The position numbers were made by a program, and so were the translations under genes. Positions 26,971 to 36,974 of a DNA stretch of 64,000 nucleotides are shown here, piece after piece. The first letter of the stretch is position 1. Each line of letters begins with the position of its first letter. Source of the stretch: Mesorhizobium shangrilense. GTDB taxonomy: Bacteria; Pseudomonadota; Alphaproteobacteria; Rhizobiales; Rhizobiaceae. The stretch lies in contig NZ_JBEWSZ010000010.1 in the NCBI RefSeq assembly GCF_040537815.1, forward strand, positions 62,001 through 126,000. The letters run 5' to 3'. The notes under the pieces are model-generated. The model saw only the letters and a program-made list of their open reading frames with translations. It was not told the DNA's origin and did not search any database.

Positions 26971-29900
26971 ATGACTGGTATAGGCCGACCCGGGAAGTCG
27001 CCCATTTGCGAATCTGAAACCGACCGCATCAGGGGAGCGCACGGCGCTGAATCAAGTCTTGCCCCTCGAGCAGAAGGCAGCCGATTGTTCAGTTCCGCTA
27101 TACAGCGGATACGCTCTGAGGCTCAAGGCGAAGGGACCTCCTCCGCTCACATCGCGCCGCGCACCAGCGATGTCCTTCGCGACAGGTCTGAGGGTTCCTC
27201 CGCGGCGGGGCGTCGAGCCCCTGCGGCTTCGCGACGCGGTATCAGTGGGCCGCGGCATGGTTTCCCCCAAGCTCCGGAGGATGAAGCGCTGGCTGGAGAA
27301 GAAAGCTCTTTGCGTTCTGACGAGAGGTCCTGGCTCGGCGATCAAGGACCGAGTAGCTCTCAAACAGACGCGCTCTCGCCCCATGAGCAAACCGAGTCCA
27401 GGCCGGGTGCAGGACCGGGAAGGCGGCGTTTCGACCATGTAGCCGCACAGAGCTTCAACGATGCATTTTCGCAAAACCTACTTAATGACGCTTTACATGA
27501 GATCTCTTTCGCTCGCGACATCACCAGATTCTCGTGCGCTGTGGTGAAGCATGACAAGAAGCTGCAGGGCCAGGCGCATCACGCCACATTCCTGCAAAAG
27601 GCCGCTTCCGAGTTCACGCGTCAATTTGTTCGAAGATGGGAACAAGATATCCGCGCGCGCAATACCTGGGGGTACGCCACCTCATGCAACGCGATGAGCC
27701 GGGAGCCTGGAGGTCAGGCAGGCATGGAAGCTTGCAGGGCCATGGCAGCTCAGGTGTCGAGGCTCGGCAATGCGCTAAACGATGTCCAAAGCAAGACGCT
27801 TTCGCTGTTCGTATTGTCCTTCAGCCGATATCCCCGAGTGGCGGAATGTCGCAATGGGATGATCAGAATCGCCAAGGTCTTTCATGAGCACCGCGGAGCG
27901 CTTTCGGAGCTAAACGGTCAAAGTCTGGCCCTGCTGGTCAACGGCTTCAGCAAGTGGCCGGAACAGGAGAACTCTCGTGAGGCCACAGTAGCAGTTGCCG
28001 CCGAGATTCGCCGCCGCTCTGCCGGACTCTCTGATTTTGGTCCGCAGAACCTGGCTAACGTTGTGAACGGCTTCAGCAAGTGGCCGCAAGAGGCGGAGTG
28101 TCGCGGTGCTGTAAGGGCAATCGCCAGCGAGGTCCGTCGCCGCGCGGGCCGCGCCGAGCGGCTCTCTGGTTTCGCGTCGCAAGGGCTGGCGAACCTGGTG
28201 AACGGCTTCAGCAAATGGCCGCAAGAGGAGAACTTAGGTCACGCCACCCTTGTGATCGCCGGTGAGGTGCTTCGCCGCGCCGAGCGGCTCTCCGGGTTTG
28301 ATCCGCAGAACCTGGCCAACCTGGTGAACGGCCTCAGCAAGTGGCCGCAAGAGGCGGGCTGTCGCAACGCCGCAGTGGCGATCGCCGGCGAGATCCGTCG
28401 CCGCGCCGGCCGCCGCGGTGTCTGGCTCTCTGATTTCACTCCGCAGAACCTGGCCAACCTGGTGAACGGCTTCAGCAAGTGGCCTGACGAGACGGGCTGC
28501 GGCGACGCGGCAGTCGCAATCGCCGGCGAGGTCCGTCGCCGCGCCGACCGGCTCTCTGGTTTTGATCCTCAGGGTCTGGCGAACCTGGTGAACGGCTTCA
28601 GCAAGTGGCCGCAAGAGGCGGGCTGTGGCGACGCCACGGTGGCGATCGCCGGAGAGGTCAGTCACCGCGCCGACCGGCTGTCTGATTTCACTCCGCAGGA
28701 GCTGGCGAACCTGGTGAACGGTTTCAGCAAGTGGCCGGAGAATTGCCGCGGCGCTATCGTAGGGATCGCCGGTGAGGTCCGTCGCCGCGCTGACCGCCGC
28801 GATGTCTGGCTCTCTGATTTTGATCCTTTGCAGCTGGCGAGCCTGGTGAACGGCTTCAGCAAGTGGCCGGAGGGGGCGGACTGCCACGGCGCTATAGTTG
28901 CAATCGCCGGTGAGGTCCGTCGCCGCGCCAACCGGCTGTCTGATTTAACTCCGCAGGGTCTGGCGAACCTGGTGAACGGCTTCACCAAGTGGCCGGAGGG
29001 GGCGGACTGCCACGGCGCTATAGTTGCGATCGCCGATGAGGTCCGTCGCCGCGCCGACCGGCTGTCTGGTTTCACTCCGCAGAACCTGGCCAACCTGGTG
29101 AACGGTTTCAGCAAGTGGCCTGACGAGACGGGCTGTGGCGACGCGGCAGTCGCAATCGCCGGCGAGGTCGTTGGGCGCGCCGAACGGGACGTCCAGCTCT
29201 CTGAATTTGATCCACAGTCGTTGGCGAACCTGGTGAACGGCTTCAGCAAGTGGCCGCAGGACTGCCGAGACGCGCTAGTTCAAATCGCCGACGAGGTCCG
29301 TCAACGCGCCGATCGGCTTTCCAGTTTTACTCCCCAGCACTTGGCGAACCTGGTGAACGGCTTCAGTAAAAGGCCACAAGAGGAGAACTCACGTCAGGCC
29401 GCCGCTGTGATCGCCTGTGAGGTGCTTCTGCGCGCCGACCAGCTTTCCGGTCTTACCGCTCAGAACCTGGCGAATCTGGTGAACGGCTTCAGCAAGTGGC
29501 CGCAAGAGCCGGAGGGTAGCCAAGCCACCGTTGCGATCGCCGGTGAGGTGCTTCGTCGCGCCCACCGCCGCGATGTCTGGCTCTCTGATTTTGACCCGCA
29601 GGATCTGGCGAGCCTGATGAACGGTTTCAGCAAGTCGCCGGAGGATTGCCGCAGCGTTACCGTTGCGATCGCCGGTGAACTCCGTCGCCGCGCCGGCCGG
29701 CTCTCTGATTTCACTCCGCAAGGTCTGGCGAACCTGGTGAACGGGTTCAGCAAGTGGCCGCAAGAGGAGAACTCAGGTCCGGCCACCGTTGCGATCGCTG
29801 GTGAAGTGCTTCGCCGCGTCGACCGGCTCTCTGATTTTGGTCCGCAGGGATTGGCGACCCTGGTGAACGGCTTCAGCAAGTCGCCGGAAGAAGCAGCGTG

Positions 29901-32900
29901 CCGCCAGGCGATCCTGGACATCGCGTGCAAACTGGGCTCCGGAGGCCTCCGATTCGGAGCGTTCACCACAACACAGCTCAGTATGATCGCCAATGCTCTG
30001 GCGCGGGGTGTCATGAGGGCAGGGGACGACGGCGAGATTGCAGAGACCGCTCTGCTGAAGGATCGGTTACATCAGCTGGCCCACTACCTTCACTATGCCA
30101 GCGATCGCTTGGAGCAGGCCGATGCTCTGGGCGTCACGAACTTTTTTAAGGCGCTGGTCAAGGCTCAATTGTTTGACGATCTCGGTTTGCTCGCACGGCC
30201 GGGGTTGGATCGGTTGACCGAACTGCATCGTGCCCCTGCTTTTGCCGCTGAGAACAACCTCGAAACGATGGGCAATCTCTGCGTCGCCCTGCTGCCACTG
30301 GCGCGCAGCCCGCGCAAGGACCTGCGCTGGCACCGGAGGCAGGCTCTAAACTTGCTCAACGACATTCAACCGATCGTCGAGCACAAGATCGAGGCGTATC
30401 TCAAAGCAGGCGATGCCGAGCGGACCCGTGGACCGTGCTCGAGCCGTTGTCCCGCCTTGTCGATCTATCAAACGCTCAAGGCCCGCGCGGTTCTGGCGGC
30501 ATTGTTCCGGCGGCCGTATGTCGAGGGCAAGAAGTCCGATTTGCGGGTGAGGCAGGAGGAGCTGCAGTTCAAGACCAAGGAGATTTTGGACAAAACGGGC
30601 GGCCTCGTCGAAAGCGACCTTTCCAACATGAGCTGGAACCTGATCGCGGAGATCGCGGCGGAGACACCGGTCGATGCGCTGGACACGTTCGTGGCGCAGA
30701 ATGCGGCGACGGTCCAGGCCCAACATCCAGCGTCCGTGTTCGACGTCCATCAGGTGTTGCGAGCCATGGACCACGAGCCCAGACCGCCGCAGGGTGAGGC
30801 GGGACTGATGCAGTTGCCGGTGGTGGACATGCAGGGCCGGCCAGTGGCCACGGAGCCCGAGACACGCTATTCGATTTTTCATCGCCTGACCTCGGGAGCT
30901 TTGCCAGTCGTCGCGGTGCAGCTGCCAGGAAAGCCGAGCGCCTTCATGCTGGCGCGCACGGTCACCGTCAAGGGGGTGCCACACCGCATGGACCTGTTCG
31001 GCGGAAGCAAGTTAAAGCCGCCAAAAAAGCCCGTTTCACAGATCGCCGCCCGCCTTCCAGGGGGGGCGGAAGCAGCGTCTCTCGGGGGGAAGCTGCTGGC
31101 GATTCCGTATGCCGAAACGGCGCCAGGCACAGCGTTCGAGCAGCTATCGCGTGCCTGGGCCCCTTTCAAGGAGGCATATTATTACACTCAGCGCAGGGGT
31201 TTTGCCGCGCCTCCTGCAATCAAGGGCCTGGGGGTTCACGACTACGCGCTGGAGGGCGCCTTCAAACTGTCGCTGCTGCCGGATCGCCCTGCCAACCAGG
31301 AGCATCCCTTCAAGCTGACTGGGCCGGAAGGCCCGATCGCCTTGCAACCGCATGATGGCTGCGGTTTCATTAAGGCCTCGCTGGCCAACCATATGCCGGC
31401 TGTTCGCCGGTCCGGCCGGCAGGAAGGTCCTGATCGGGTGCCTGCCTTTGCTGAGGGACGGAGATCGTCCGTTCCTGCATCGGCGCTACACCACTATCCG
31501 CGCAGCGAGCCGGTGGCGGATGAGGCGCGAGAAAAGGCCAAAACCTGGCTCGAGAGCCGACAAGGGCGAGAGCTGACGTCTGAAGATCTGTTTCGAACCG
31601 TGACGGCTGGACACATCGACGGTCCCGGCGCGGTTGCAGTACCTTCCAGTGATGAGTGTCTCCATGTGCCGACGCTCAAGAGCGAGACGTTGACGGGGAC
31701 GAGCGGCGTGCTGATTGGGCGCTCGCCCTATGACAAGCCGAACTTGCGCCCGTTTGCCGCCGAACAAGTCAAGTCGGCCGTCGAGGGGGGGCCGACCGCT
31801 GTGTTTCTCGATAACTGCACGGCCATCCAATACAGCTTCAATGTCGCCCATAAGTCGGGGAGGGAACTGGCCGCCGACGATCCGACCTTTTTTGCCAAAG
31901 GCATTCTGATCGTTGTCCCGGATAAGATGTGGCCGGCCGCCTACGCCGACCGTGGGTTGGTGATGTCTGCCGAGGACGTCAAGTGCCATTCGAGCTGGAC
32001 GTCGAACAAGGACCGCGTCAAAGTGGACACGCCGCTCGAGTGCCTCGGCATCCTGCAGGCGACCGAGGTGTTTGCCCCGGGCTCGTTGGTTGCCGTCCCG
32101 ACCGGTGAGCAGAAAAAGCTTGACGGCGACTTCGACGGGGACACCGTTGTCATCGTCGGCGACCGGCCACAGCTTTATGCGCATGTGCGCCAGTTCGATC
32201 ACAAGGAGCAAGCTCTCGGACTTCCGTCGCTGAAGCCGCCAAAGTCGCATACCCCGGCGCTTGAGAGCGACAATTACCAGTTCGGTCGTGCCCGCCAGAT
32301 CCTCGCCGCCACGCAGGATGTCCTGGAAACCTATAGCTGCCTGCAGCGAAACTTTCTGGCTCAATCCCATGAAGCACGACGCTGGTTTGCCGAGCGTGCC
32401 GTCTTTGGCACCTACGAGGGCGTTCACCACGAGCTCCGGCGAGAGATCGGTCAGCTGTTGAACCAGGAAGAAGTGAGTGGCCAGGATATCCAGAACACGT
32501 TTGCGAGAGCGAGGCGCGAGATCGAGGTCGCCCAACATCCGGTTGCTCGCGAAATGGCCGAGTTGCTCGTCGCCGACCTTGCGGCATGGGCTGGGAAGCC
32601 GAGTGAGCAACTCCTGCCCGAAACAATCGAAAGCGCGAACGCCGCAACCCCGAGCTTCAGCGCAAGGCTCTGCGAGCTTTTCCCGGATCTGGCCGAGACC
32701 TATCCGGCAACGCCTCAGCCCCGAGACCGCATCCAGCTTTTGCTCGACCACTATCCTCCGCGCATCGATCCTCGCCCGGATGGTTACAATCCGGACGACC
32801 TCGTACAAAGCGCAACCAACTTGCTGAGCCTCGGCATCAAGGTCGGCACCGACGCCTATAAATCCGATACTGGCGCCAACCTCTTTTTCAAGAAGAGCAG

Positions 32901-34434
32901 TCACCTTCAGCGGCATCTCCACCAGACGCCAGGCTTGAAGTCCGTACCCTACGTCAAGGGCGTGGCAGCGACCCTGGCCCAGGGAAGGTTTGATGTCGAT
33001 GCGACCTTGGAGGATCTGAAGGACAACCCCACGCTGGCGGCTTCAATCATGGAGACCTCGATCAAACTCGCTGCGGAGCAGGGCATTTTGCCCAAACCCT
33101 CCGGCCTCCGGCCCGCCGCCGAGGATGCTGACATGATCGCGCTGACCCGCGAGGAGGCCTCAGAGCGAGCCCAAAATGAGGCTGACCGCGCTATAGCCGA
33201 AGAGGGCAAAATCACCGAGGGGGCACGCAGCGTTGCCGCAAGCCTTGGCGAAGCCGGCATCGAGGTGAAGATGCCCCATCTGGAGCGCCGCTTGAGGTCG
33301 CATGCCTCCATGGCAGATCAGCTCACCGGTATGAGCGTCGCGCCCGGCAGCGCTCCACAGCTCATCAGCAATGCTGTACGCCATGTCTTCGAAGTCCCCG
33401 ACAAGGATTTTACACGAGCCTTCAAGAAAGCCATGCTGGCCTTCGAGGAGCGGGACTACACCGAACGCCAGACAACCAACTGGTTCAGAATGCGCAGTCC
33501 GATTTTCGTCGGCATCAAGACAGTGCTCACCACGCCGGAAGCTTATCGCTTCGAGGTGGAGTTCCACACGCCAGGCAGCTACAGGGCCAAGCTTGCCAAT
33601 CACGACACTTATAAAATCCTCGACAGGCTGCGGCGACAATCAAGCGGGGATGCTTTGGAGCAAGCTAAGGCCGAGGAGCTGGTGCAGCGGACGAGAGAGG
33701 TCTGCACGGAGATTGCGATACCCGGCGGCGCCCTGGACATACCCCACTGGGGAGCCGAAGGGGATCGTAGGGGTGGCGCCCCTGCGGCATTTGGATTGCG
33801 AGCTGTCGAACAATCAAGAATGCCCGGGATCGCCAGGTCACCGGAGGCAAGAGAGATTGTCGAAGCCCTCGGCGTGCGGCCGATCGTGCTCGTCGGCATG
33901 CCAGGCGCTGGAAAATCCAGCATTGGCCCAGTCCTCGCCAAGCGACTGGGGCTGCCCTTCATCGATACCGACCAAAAAATCCAGAAGGAGGCCGGTAAAT
34001 CGATAAATCAAATTTTCGATATCCATGGCAAGGAGCATTTCAGGGCGCTCGAAGCGAAGGTAATCGCGCGCGTGCTCGAGCAAGGGCCCGCGGTGATCGC
34101 GACTGGTGGCGGCTCGATCACCAATGAGCAGACCCGGCGCCTCATCGGGGAGAAAGCGGTCTCGCTCTGGCTCGATACCAACTTGGACGTGATCCGACGT
34201 CGCCTTAAAAACGATACCAACCGCCCGCTGCTGCAAGGCCCCGACCGAGATGAGATAATCACCAAACTGATCAGCGGGCGCAGGCCGTTGTATGCACAAG
34301 CCGATGTCACGATCGTCCCGCCCCACATACAAGACAAAAAGAACGCGGATCCCTGCGTTGAGGCGCTGTACGGCTATCTCCGCGGCGAAGCGGCCGCCTG
34401 CAGCCCCTCGAATGTCGCGGGTGCGGCACAATGA
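26971..34434 (+). CDS. Giant SKWP-repeat (RipS-like) type III effector with C-terminal shikimate kinase domain
   Basis: 2487 aa. The N-terminal ~110 residues (MTGIGRPGKSP) are Ser/Gly-rich like other T3 signals. Residues ~310-975 hold 16 repeats of about 40-45 residues built on LANLVNGFSKWP, plus a degenerate first unit. The same repeat defines RipS (SKWP) effectors of Ralstonia and the M. loti protein Mlr6361. Residues ~1000-2280 are a large unassigned region containing KLDGDFDGDTVVIVGD, with Asp1718/1720/1722/1724. Residues ~2295-2470 form a complete shikimate kinase: Walker A GMPGAGKSS (about 2309), DTD, FRALE, ATGGGS and GRRPLY. A tts box lies 165 bases upstream. The role of delivering such a protein to plant cells is unknown. 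Confidence 0.93.
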   Translation: MTGIGRPGKSPICESETDRIRGAHGAESSLAPRAEGSRLFSSAIQRIRSEAQGEGTSSAHIAPRTSDVLRDRSEGSSAAGRRAPAASRRGISGPRHGFPQAPEDEALAGEESSLRSDERSWLGDQGPSSSQTDALSPHEQTESRPGAGPGRRRFDHVAAQSFNDAFSQNLLNDALHEISFARDITRFSCAVVKHDKKLQGQAHHATFLQKAASEFTRQFVRRWEQDIRARNTWGYATSCNAMSREPGGQAGMEACRAMAAQVSRLGNALNDVQSKTLSLFVLSFSRYPRVAECRNGMIRIAKVFHEHRGALSELNGQSLALLVNGFSKWPEQENSREATVAVAAEIRRRSAGLSDFGPQNLANVVNGFSKWPQEAECRGAVRAIASEVRRRAGRAERLSGFASQGLANLVNGFSKWPQEENLGHATLVIAGEVLRRAERLSGFDPQNLANLVNGLSKWPQEAGCRNAAVAIAGEIRRRAGRRGVWLSDFTPQNLANLVNGFSKWPDETGCGDAAVAIAGEVRRRADRLSGFDPQGLANLVNGFSKWPQEAGCGDATVAIAGEVSHRADRLSDFTPQELANLVNGFSKWPENCRGAIVGIAGEVRRRADRRDVWLSDFDPLQLASLVNGFSKWPEGADCHGAIVAIAGEVRRRANRLSDLTPQGLANLVNGFTKWPEGADCHGAIVAIADEVRRRADRLSGFTPQNLANLVNGFSKWPDETGCGDAAVAIAGEVVGRAERDVQLSEFDPQSLANLVNGFSKWPQDCRDALVQIADEVRQRADRLSSFTPQHLANLVNGFSKRPQEENSRQAAAVIACEVLLRADQLSGLTAQNLANLVNGFSKWPQEPEGSQATVAIAGEVLRRAHRRDVWLSDFDPQDLASLMNGFSKSPEDCRSVTVAIAGELRRRAGRLSDFTPQGLANLVNGFSKWPQEENSGPATVAIAGEVLRRVDRLSDFGPQGLATLVNGFSKSPEEAACRQAILDIACKLGSGGLRFGAFTTTQLSMIANALARGVMRAGDDGEIAETALLKDRLHQLAHYLHYASDRLEQADALGVTNFFKALVKAQLFDDLGLLARPGLDRLTELHRAPAFAAENNLETMGNLCVALLPLARSPRKDLRWHRRQALNLLNDIQPIVEHKIEAYLKAGDAERTRGPCSSRCPALSIYQTLKARAVLAALFRRPYVEGKKSDLRVRQEELQFKTKEILDKTGGLVESDLSNMSWNLIAEIAAETPVDALDTFVAQNAATVQAQHPASVFDVHQVLRAMDHEPRPPQGEAGLMQLPVVDMQGRPVATEPETRYSIFHRLTSGALPVVAVQLPGKPSAFMLARTVTVKGVPHRMDLFGGSKLKPPKKPVSQIAARLPGGAEAASLGGKLLAIPYAETAPGTAFEQLSRAWAPFKEAYYYTQRRGFAAPPAIKGLGVHDYALEGAFKLSLLPDRPANQEHPFKLTGPEGPIALQPHDGCGFIKASLANHMPAVRRSGRQEGPDRVPAFAEGRRSSVPASALHHYPRSEPVADEAREKAKTWLESRQGRELTSEDLFRTVTAGHIDGPGAVAVPSSDECLHVPTLKSETLTGTSGVLIGRSPYDKPNLRPFAAEQVKSAVEGGPTAVFLDNCTAIQYSFNVAHKSGRELAADDPTFFAKGILIVVPDKMWPAAYADRGLVMSAEDVKCHSSWTSNKDRVKVDTPLECLGILQATEVFAPGSLVAVPTGEQKKLDGDFDGDTVVIVGDRPQLYAHVRQFDHKEQALGLPSLKPPKSHTPALESDNYQFGRARQILAATQDVLETYSCLQRNFLAQSHEARRWFAERAVFGTYEGVHHELRREIGQLLNQEEVSGQDIQNTFARARREIEVAQHPVAREMAELLVADLAAWAGKPSEQLLPETIESANAATPSFSARLCELFPDLAETYPATPQPRDRIQLLLDHYPPRIDPRPDGYNPDDLVQSATNLLSLGIKVGTDAYKSDTGANLFFKKSSHLQRHLHQTPGLKSVPYVKGVAATLAQGRFDVDATLEDLKDNPTLAASIMETSIKLAAEQGILPKPSGLRPAAEDADMIALTREEASERAQNEADRAIAEEGKITEGARSVAASLGEAGIEVKMPHLERRLRSHASMADQLTGMSVAPGSAPQLISNAVRHVFEVPDKDFTRAFKKAMLAFEERDYTERQTTNWFRMRSPIFVGIKTVLTTPEAYRFEVEFHTPGSYRAKLANHDTYKILDRLRRQSSGDALEQAKAEELVQRTREVCTEIAIPGGALDIPHWGAEGDRRGGAPAAFGLRAVEQSRMPGIARSPEAREIVEALGVRPIVLVGMPGAGKSSIGPVLAKRLGLPFIDTDQKIQKEAGKSINQIFDIHGKEHFRALEAKVIARVLEQGPAVIATGGGSITNEQTRRLIGEKAVSLWLDTNLDVIRRRLKNDTNRPLLQGPDRDEIITKLISGRRPLYAQADVTIVPPHIQDKKNADPCVEALYGYLRGEAAACSPSNVAGAAQ

Positions 34435-34559
34435 ACCGGTTAGCGAACTCAGCCACAGTCGAGGCCGTCCTCAGCAAATGTCCGACGTCAGCGCTGGTTG
34501 GACCAAATGGCTCGAGTGCGAATGGAGGATTTCTGGTTCATCGTAGCCCCTGAAGGAGG

Positions 34560-34910
34560 GAAGATGAGACAGAAATCCGGGATAGGGAAGCGCCACTGGA
34601 GAAGGCCATCAAAGGAAATCCGCAGAGCGACCCGCTCGCATTATTCGGCCGGGGCGAAGATCCGGATCGTTCTAGAAGGCTACGCAGAGGGGAATCGATT
34701 GCTGTGCCGACGCGAGCGAATGCCGAGAGCCTGCACTACAACTGGCGAAGGAGTTTCGTCAAACCGGGAAGGGCGGCTTGCCGGCGGCACGGAAAGGATC
34801 GTGGGACCATGGCTTCCAGTGGCGCTCATCCCGATCCATTTAGTACCGTCGCAACCCGCCGACCGACAAAAACACATTCACGCAACAAGAGCAGGCGCGA
34901 AATAGTATTT
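34560..34910 (+). pseudogene. IS3-family OrfA-type transposase relic
   Basis: Reads MRQKSGIGKRHWRRPSKEI, RRATRSHYSAGAKIRIVLEG, then in a shifted frame pieces such as LCRREGI-like and the SLHYNWRRSFVKPG region. This matches the HTH part of IS3-type OrfA proteins (…HYSAEDKIRIVLEG…). Frameshifted, with no OrfB. Confidence 0.6.
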
Positions 34911-35019
34911 CCTGGATGCAATAGTCCCTTTGGCAGTTGACCAGTGATCCTTTCTGACGTGAGCCTAACTCGATTCGGCCAAAATAAACTCATCTAACCG
35001 CGTCCATAGCCGGTGCGTA

Positions 35020-35560
35020 AGGAGGTTGCGGATCTGCCCTGTCGGGGGCGATTGAGCTTTGGCTCACGGCCTCGCGATTTGTCTGCCGGGCCTTTTGCCG
35101 CCGGCGCATGATGGTTGAACGTTTCCACGCAAACATTGTCGCCGAGCCACCCCGCCGGACTTCCCGATCGGAACGCGGGTTCATAATCTTGGGTTGGCTC
35201 CGGCCGGAAACCGGCGACATCGCAAAACGGCCGATGCTGGTTGCCAGCAATGACACGCCGATAAGGCTCCCGGCGGCTCGCCGACACGCTGCGTTGTCGA
35301 CTTCGACGATTGGACCTTTCGTCGCAAACTGCTAGCGCCGTTCTCAGGCCACGGTCTTGAGGTCCTGCTCCTGATGTGCGCCCAGGGCAGGAGGTTGCCG
35401 ATCCGTCTGTTCGGGTGGCCGTCGATGATCCCTGGCGAGCAGTCGGCCAGGTAGCCGAGCGGCTCGACGTCGTTCAGCTTGCGCGTCTCGATTGACTTGA
35501 TCTGGTCTATGGCGTCGCAAAAGACGGCGTTAAGGCGTTCGCTGACTCCGGCATCAAAAC
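35020..35560 (-). pseudogene. IS66-type TnpC C-terminal relic
   Basis: The minus strand from about 35510 reads DQIKSIETRKLNDVEPLGYL, then GHPNRRIGNLLPWAH, matching the C-terminal end of IS66 transposases (IETARLNGVDPQAWL ... RIDELLPW). Further down are only frameshifted fragments. Confidence 0.5.
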
Positions 35561-35759
35561 CCGATCGAACCTACGAAAACAAACCCCTGCGCTGCTCAGG
35601 CGGTAACTGCTCCGCCTGGGCTCTACGCCGAATGGATACCACTCGTTGCGCGCACTGCCGTTTGCGACGAGCCCTTTCGCTCACTGCGCATGACCATGGG
35701 ACACCGCAGATAGTCAGATGTGGCCCGCACCATCGCGACTATCTCCCACGAGAGTCCGG

Positions 35760-36590
35760 TCACATGAAGTCATCCTCGCACGAGTACCGGGGGGAACTTG
35801 GTGCGCTCTCGGTATCACTGCTCTGGCTGTCCTCGGCTTTGCAGACATAGAGTGGAGGTTTGTTTGCACGCTGCCATTCACCGGCACTGTTCTTCGTCCA
35901 CTTTTCGGGATGCTGGGTAGGGTCAAGCACCATGTCGCCATCATCCACTTCAACAAACCCCATCGACGCCGCGCGGGCTTGTGCTTCTGGATTAGCCGCA
36001 CGCCAATTCAGCAACGGTCGGTCGCCGTCCATCCGAAGTTGATGCTCCAGCAGAATATCGCCTGCATTCTCGACGAGCGGATGAGCGACCTGTAGATCCA
36101 CTATGGAGGTGATCTCAGTTCGACCAGGAAACTGTTGCCGCCAATTTTCGGATTCGAAGTCAGTCATTCTGAATCCGCCTTCCGTTCTCATCAGTCCGGC
36201 ACTCTGGTCTCCTAATTGGTAGCTGAAATATCGCGCATGCTCCGTATCTCGACGCATGCCGTATTGCCTGGCAACGTCTGCAGTGCGAATGGCTCGTGAG
36301 GATACGAATTCCGAATACTCTTGTGGATTGTCGGCGATGTGCATGATTTTATCGCCATGAAATTGCCTCACCTCCCTCTTGAAAGAAGACTTGTCGATCT
36401 CCACCACCGGCGGTCTGGATTGGAGGGAATACGCTTGCGTTGCCGCCGAAGATGAGTTGCCGCTGGAATCCGATCCGGCTAAGTGCATCCGGGCAAACGT
36501 GTCCGCGAACTCTTGGCTTTCTTCATCTGTTTGCCCGCTGGCACTACGCGTGTAGTGGATATCGGACGAGCCACCAATTCGACCATACAT
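35760..36590 (-). CDS. nopP: Type III effector NopP
   Basis: 276 aa from ATG 36590 (MYGRIGGSSDIHYTRSASGQ), chosen because AGGAGTG precedes it and a second, decayed copy keeps this start; nine more codons upstream are possible. The features KREVRQFHGDKIMHIADNP, RQYGMRRDTEHARYFSYQLG, DFESENWRQQFPGRTEI and VDLQVAHPLVENAGDILLEH fit the rhizobial NopP family as I remember it. NopP is a host-range effector translocated into legume cells and phosphorylated by plant kinases in NGR234. A tts box lies 60 bases upstream. A truncated relative is at 7889-8115. Confidence 0.85.
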   Translation of the reverse strand: MYGRIGGSSDIHYTRSASGQTDEESQEFADTFARMHLAGSDSSGNSSSAATQAYSLQSRPPVVEIDKSSFKREVRQFHGDKIMHIADNPQEYSEFVSSRAIRTADVARQYGMRRDTEHARYFSYQLGDQSAGLMRTEGGFRMTDFESENWRQQFPGRTEITSIVDLQVAHPLVENAGDILLEHQLRMDGDRPLLNWRAANPEAQARAASMGFVEVDDGDMVLDPTQHPEKWTKNSAGEWQRANKPPLYVCKAEDSQSSDTESAPSSPRYSCEDDFM

Positions 36591-36649
36591 GACGATTCGC
36601 ACTCCTATGTTTCGCATTGAGTTCAGGCTGGTTGGGCGCGGCAGGTCCG

Positions 36650-36680
36650 GATAGACCGCCCGGCTGACGATTAGCTGACG
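36650..36680 (-). promoter_or_regulatory. tts box for nopP
   Basis: On the minus strand CGTCAGCTAATCGTCAGCC from 36680 downward. Same variant as the box at 7799, with the downstream leader conserved between both copies. Confidence 0.85.
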
Positions 36681-36974
36681 AAGGGCTTCTCCCGGATGTA
36701 CAAAAAGAATCCGACCTAGCTTAATCGTTAGCGATTAATGAAATCAGGCTGCGACCTACACCGACCGGCGAAGGCCGCAGGTCAGCCCCCTAAACTTTTC
36801 GGGTCTTGCTGGGCTGCCAATCCGAGGGGAGCTTCGTGATCGGCAGGGATTGTTAGGAATTCTATTGCGCGAGGCCGATTTCGTCATTGGCTGACGAACC
36901 TCTCGCCGAAGAAATTGCGGATTGGGTTTTGGCGTCGAACCATTTCGCGCGGCAACCACAGATGGGCTCCACAT
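36681..36974. other. Intergenic region between nopP promoter and rhcU
   Basis: No gene seen. Contains a small palindrome TTAATCGTTAGCGATTAA at 36721-36738 (7-bp stem), placed where the rhcU transcript could end, but without a U-run. Confidence 0.4.

Noticed and set aside
28080..29763. Long minus-strand frames with their own periodic repeats (e.g. 28234-28887, 28662-29249)
   Set aside because: The periodicity is the antisense reflection of the SKWP repeats; no start sites or independent features.
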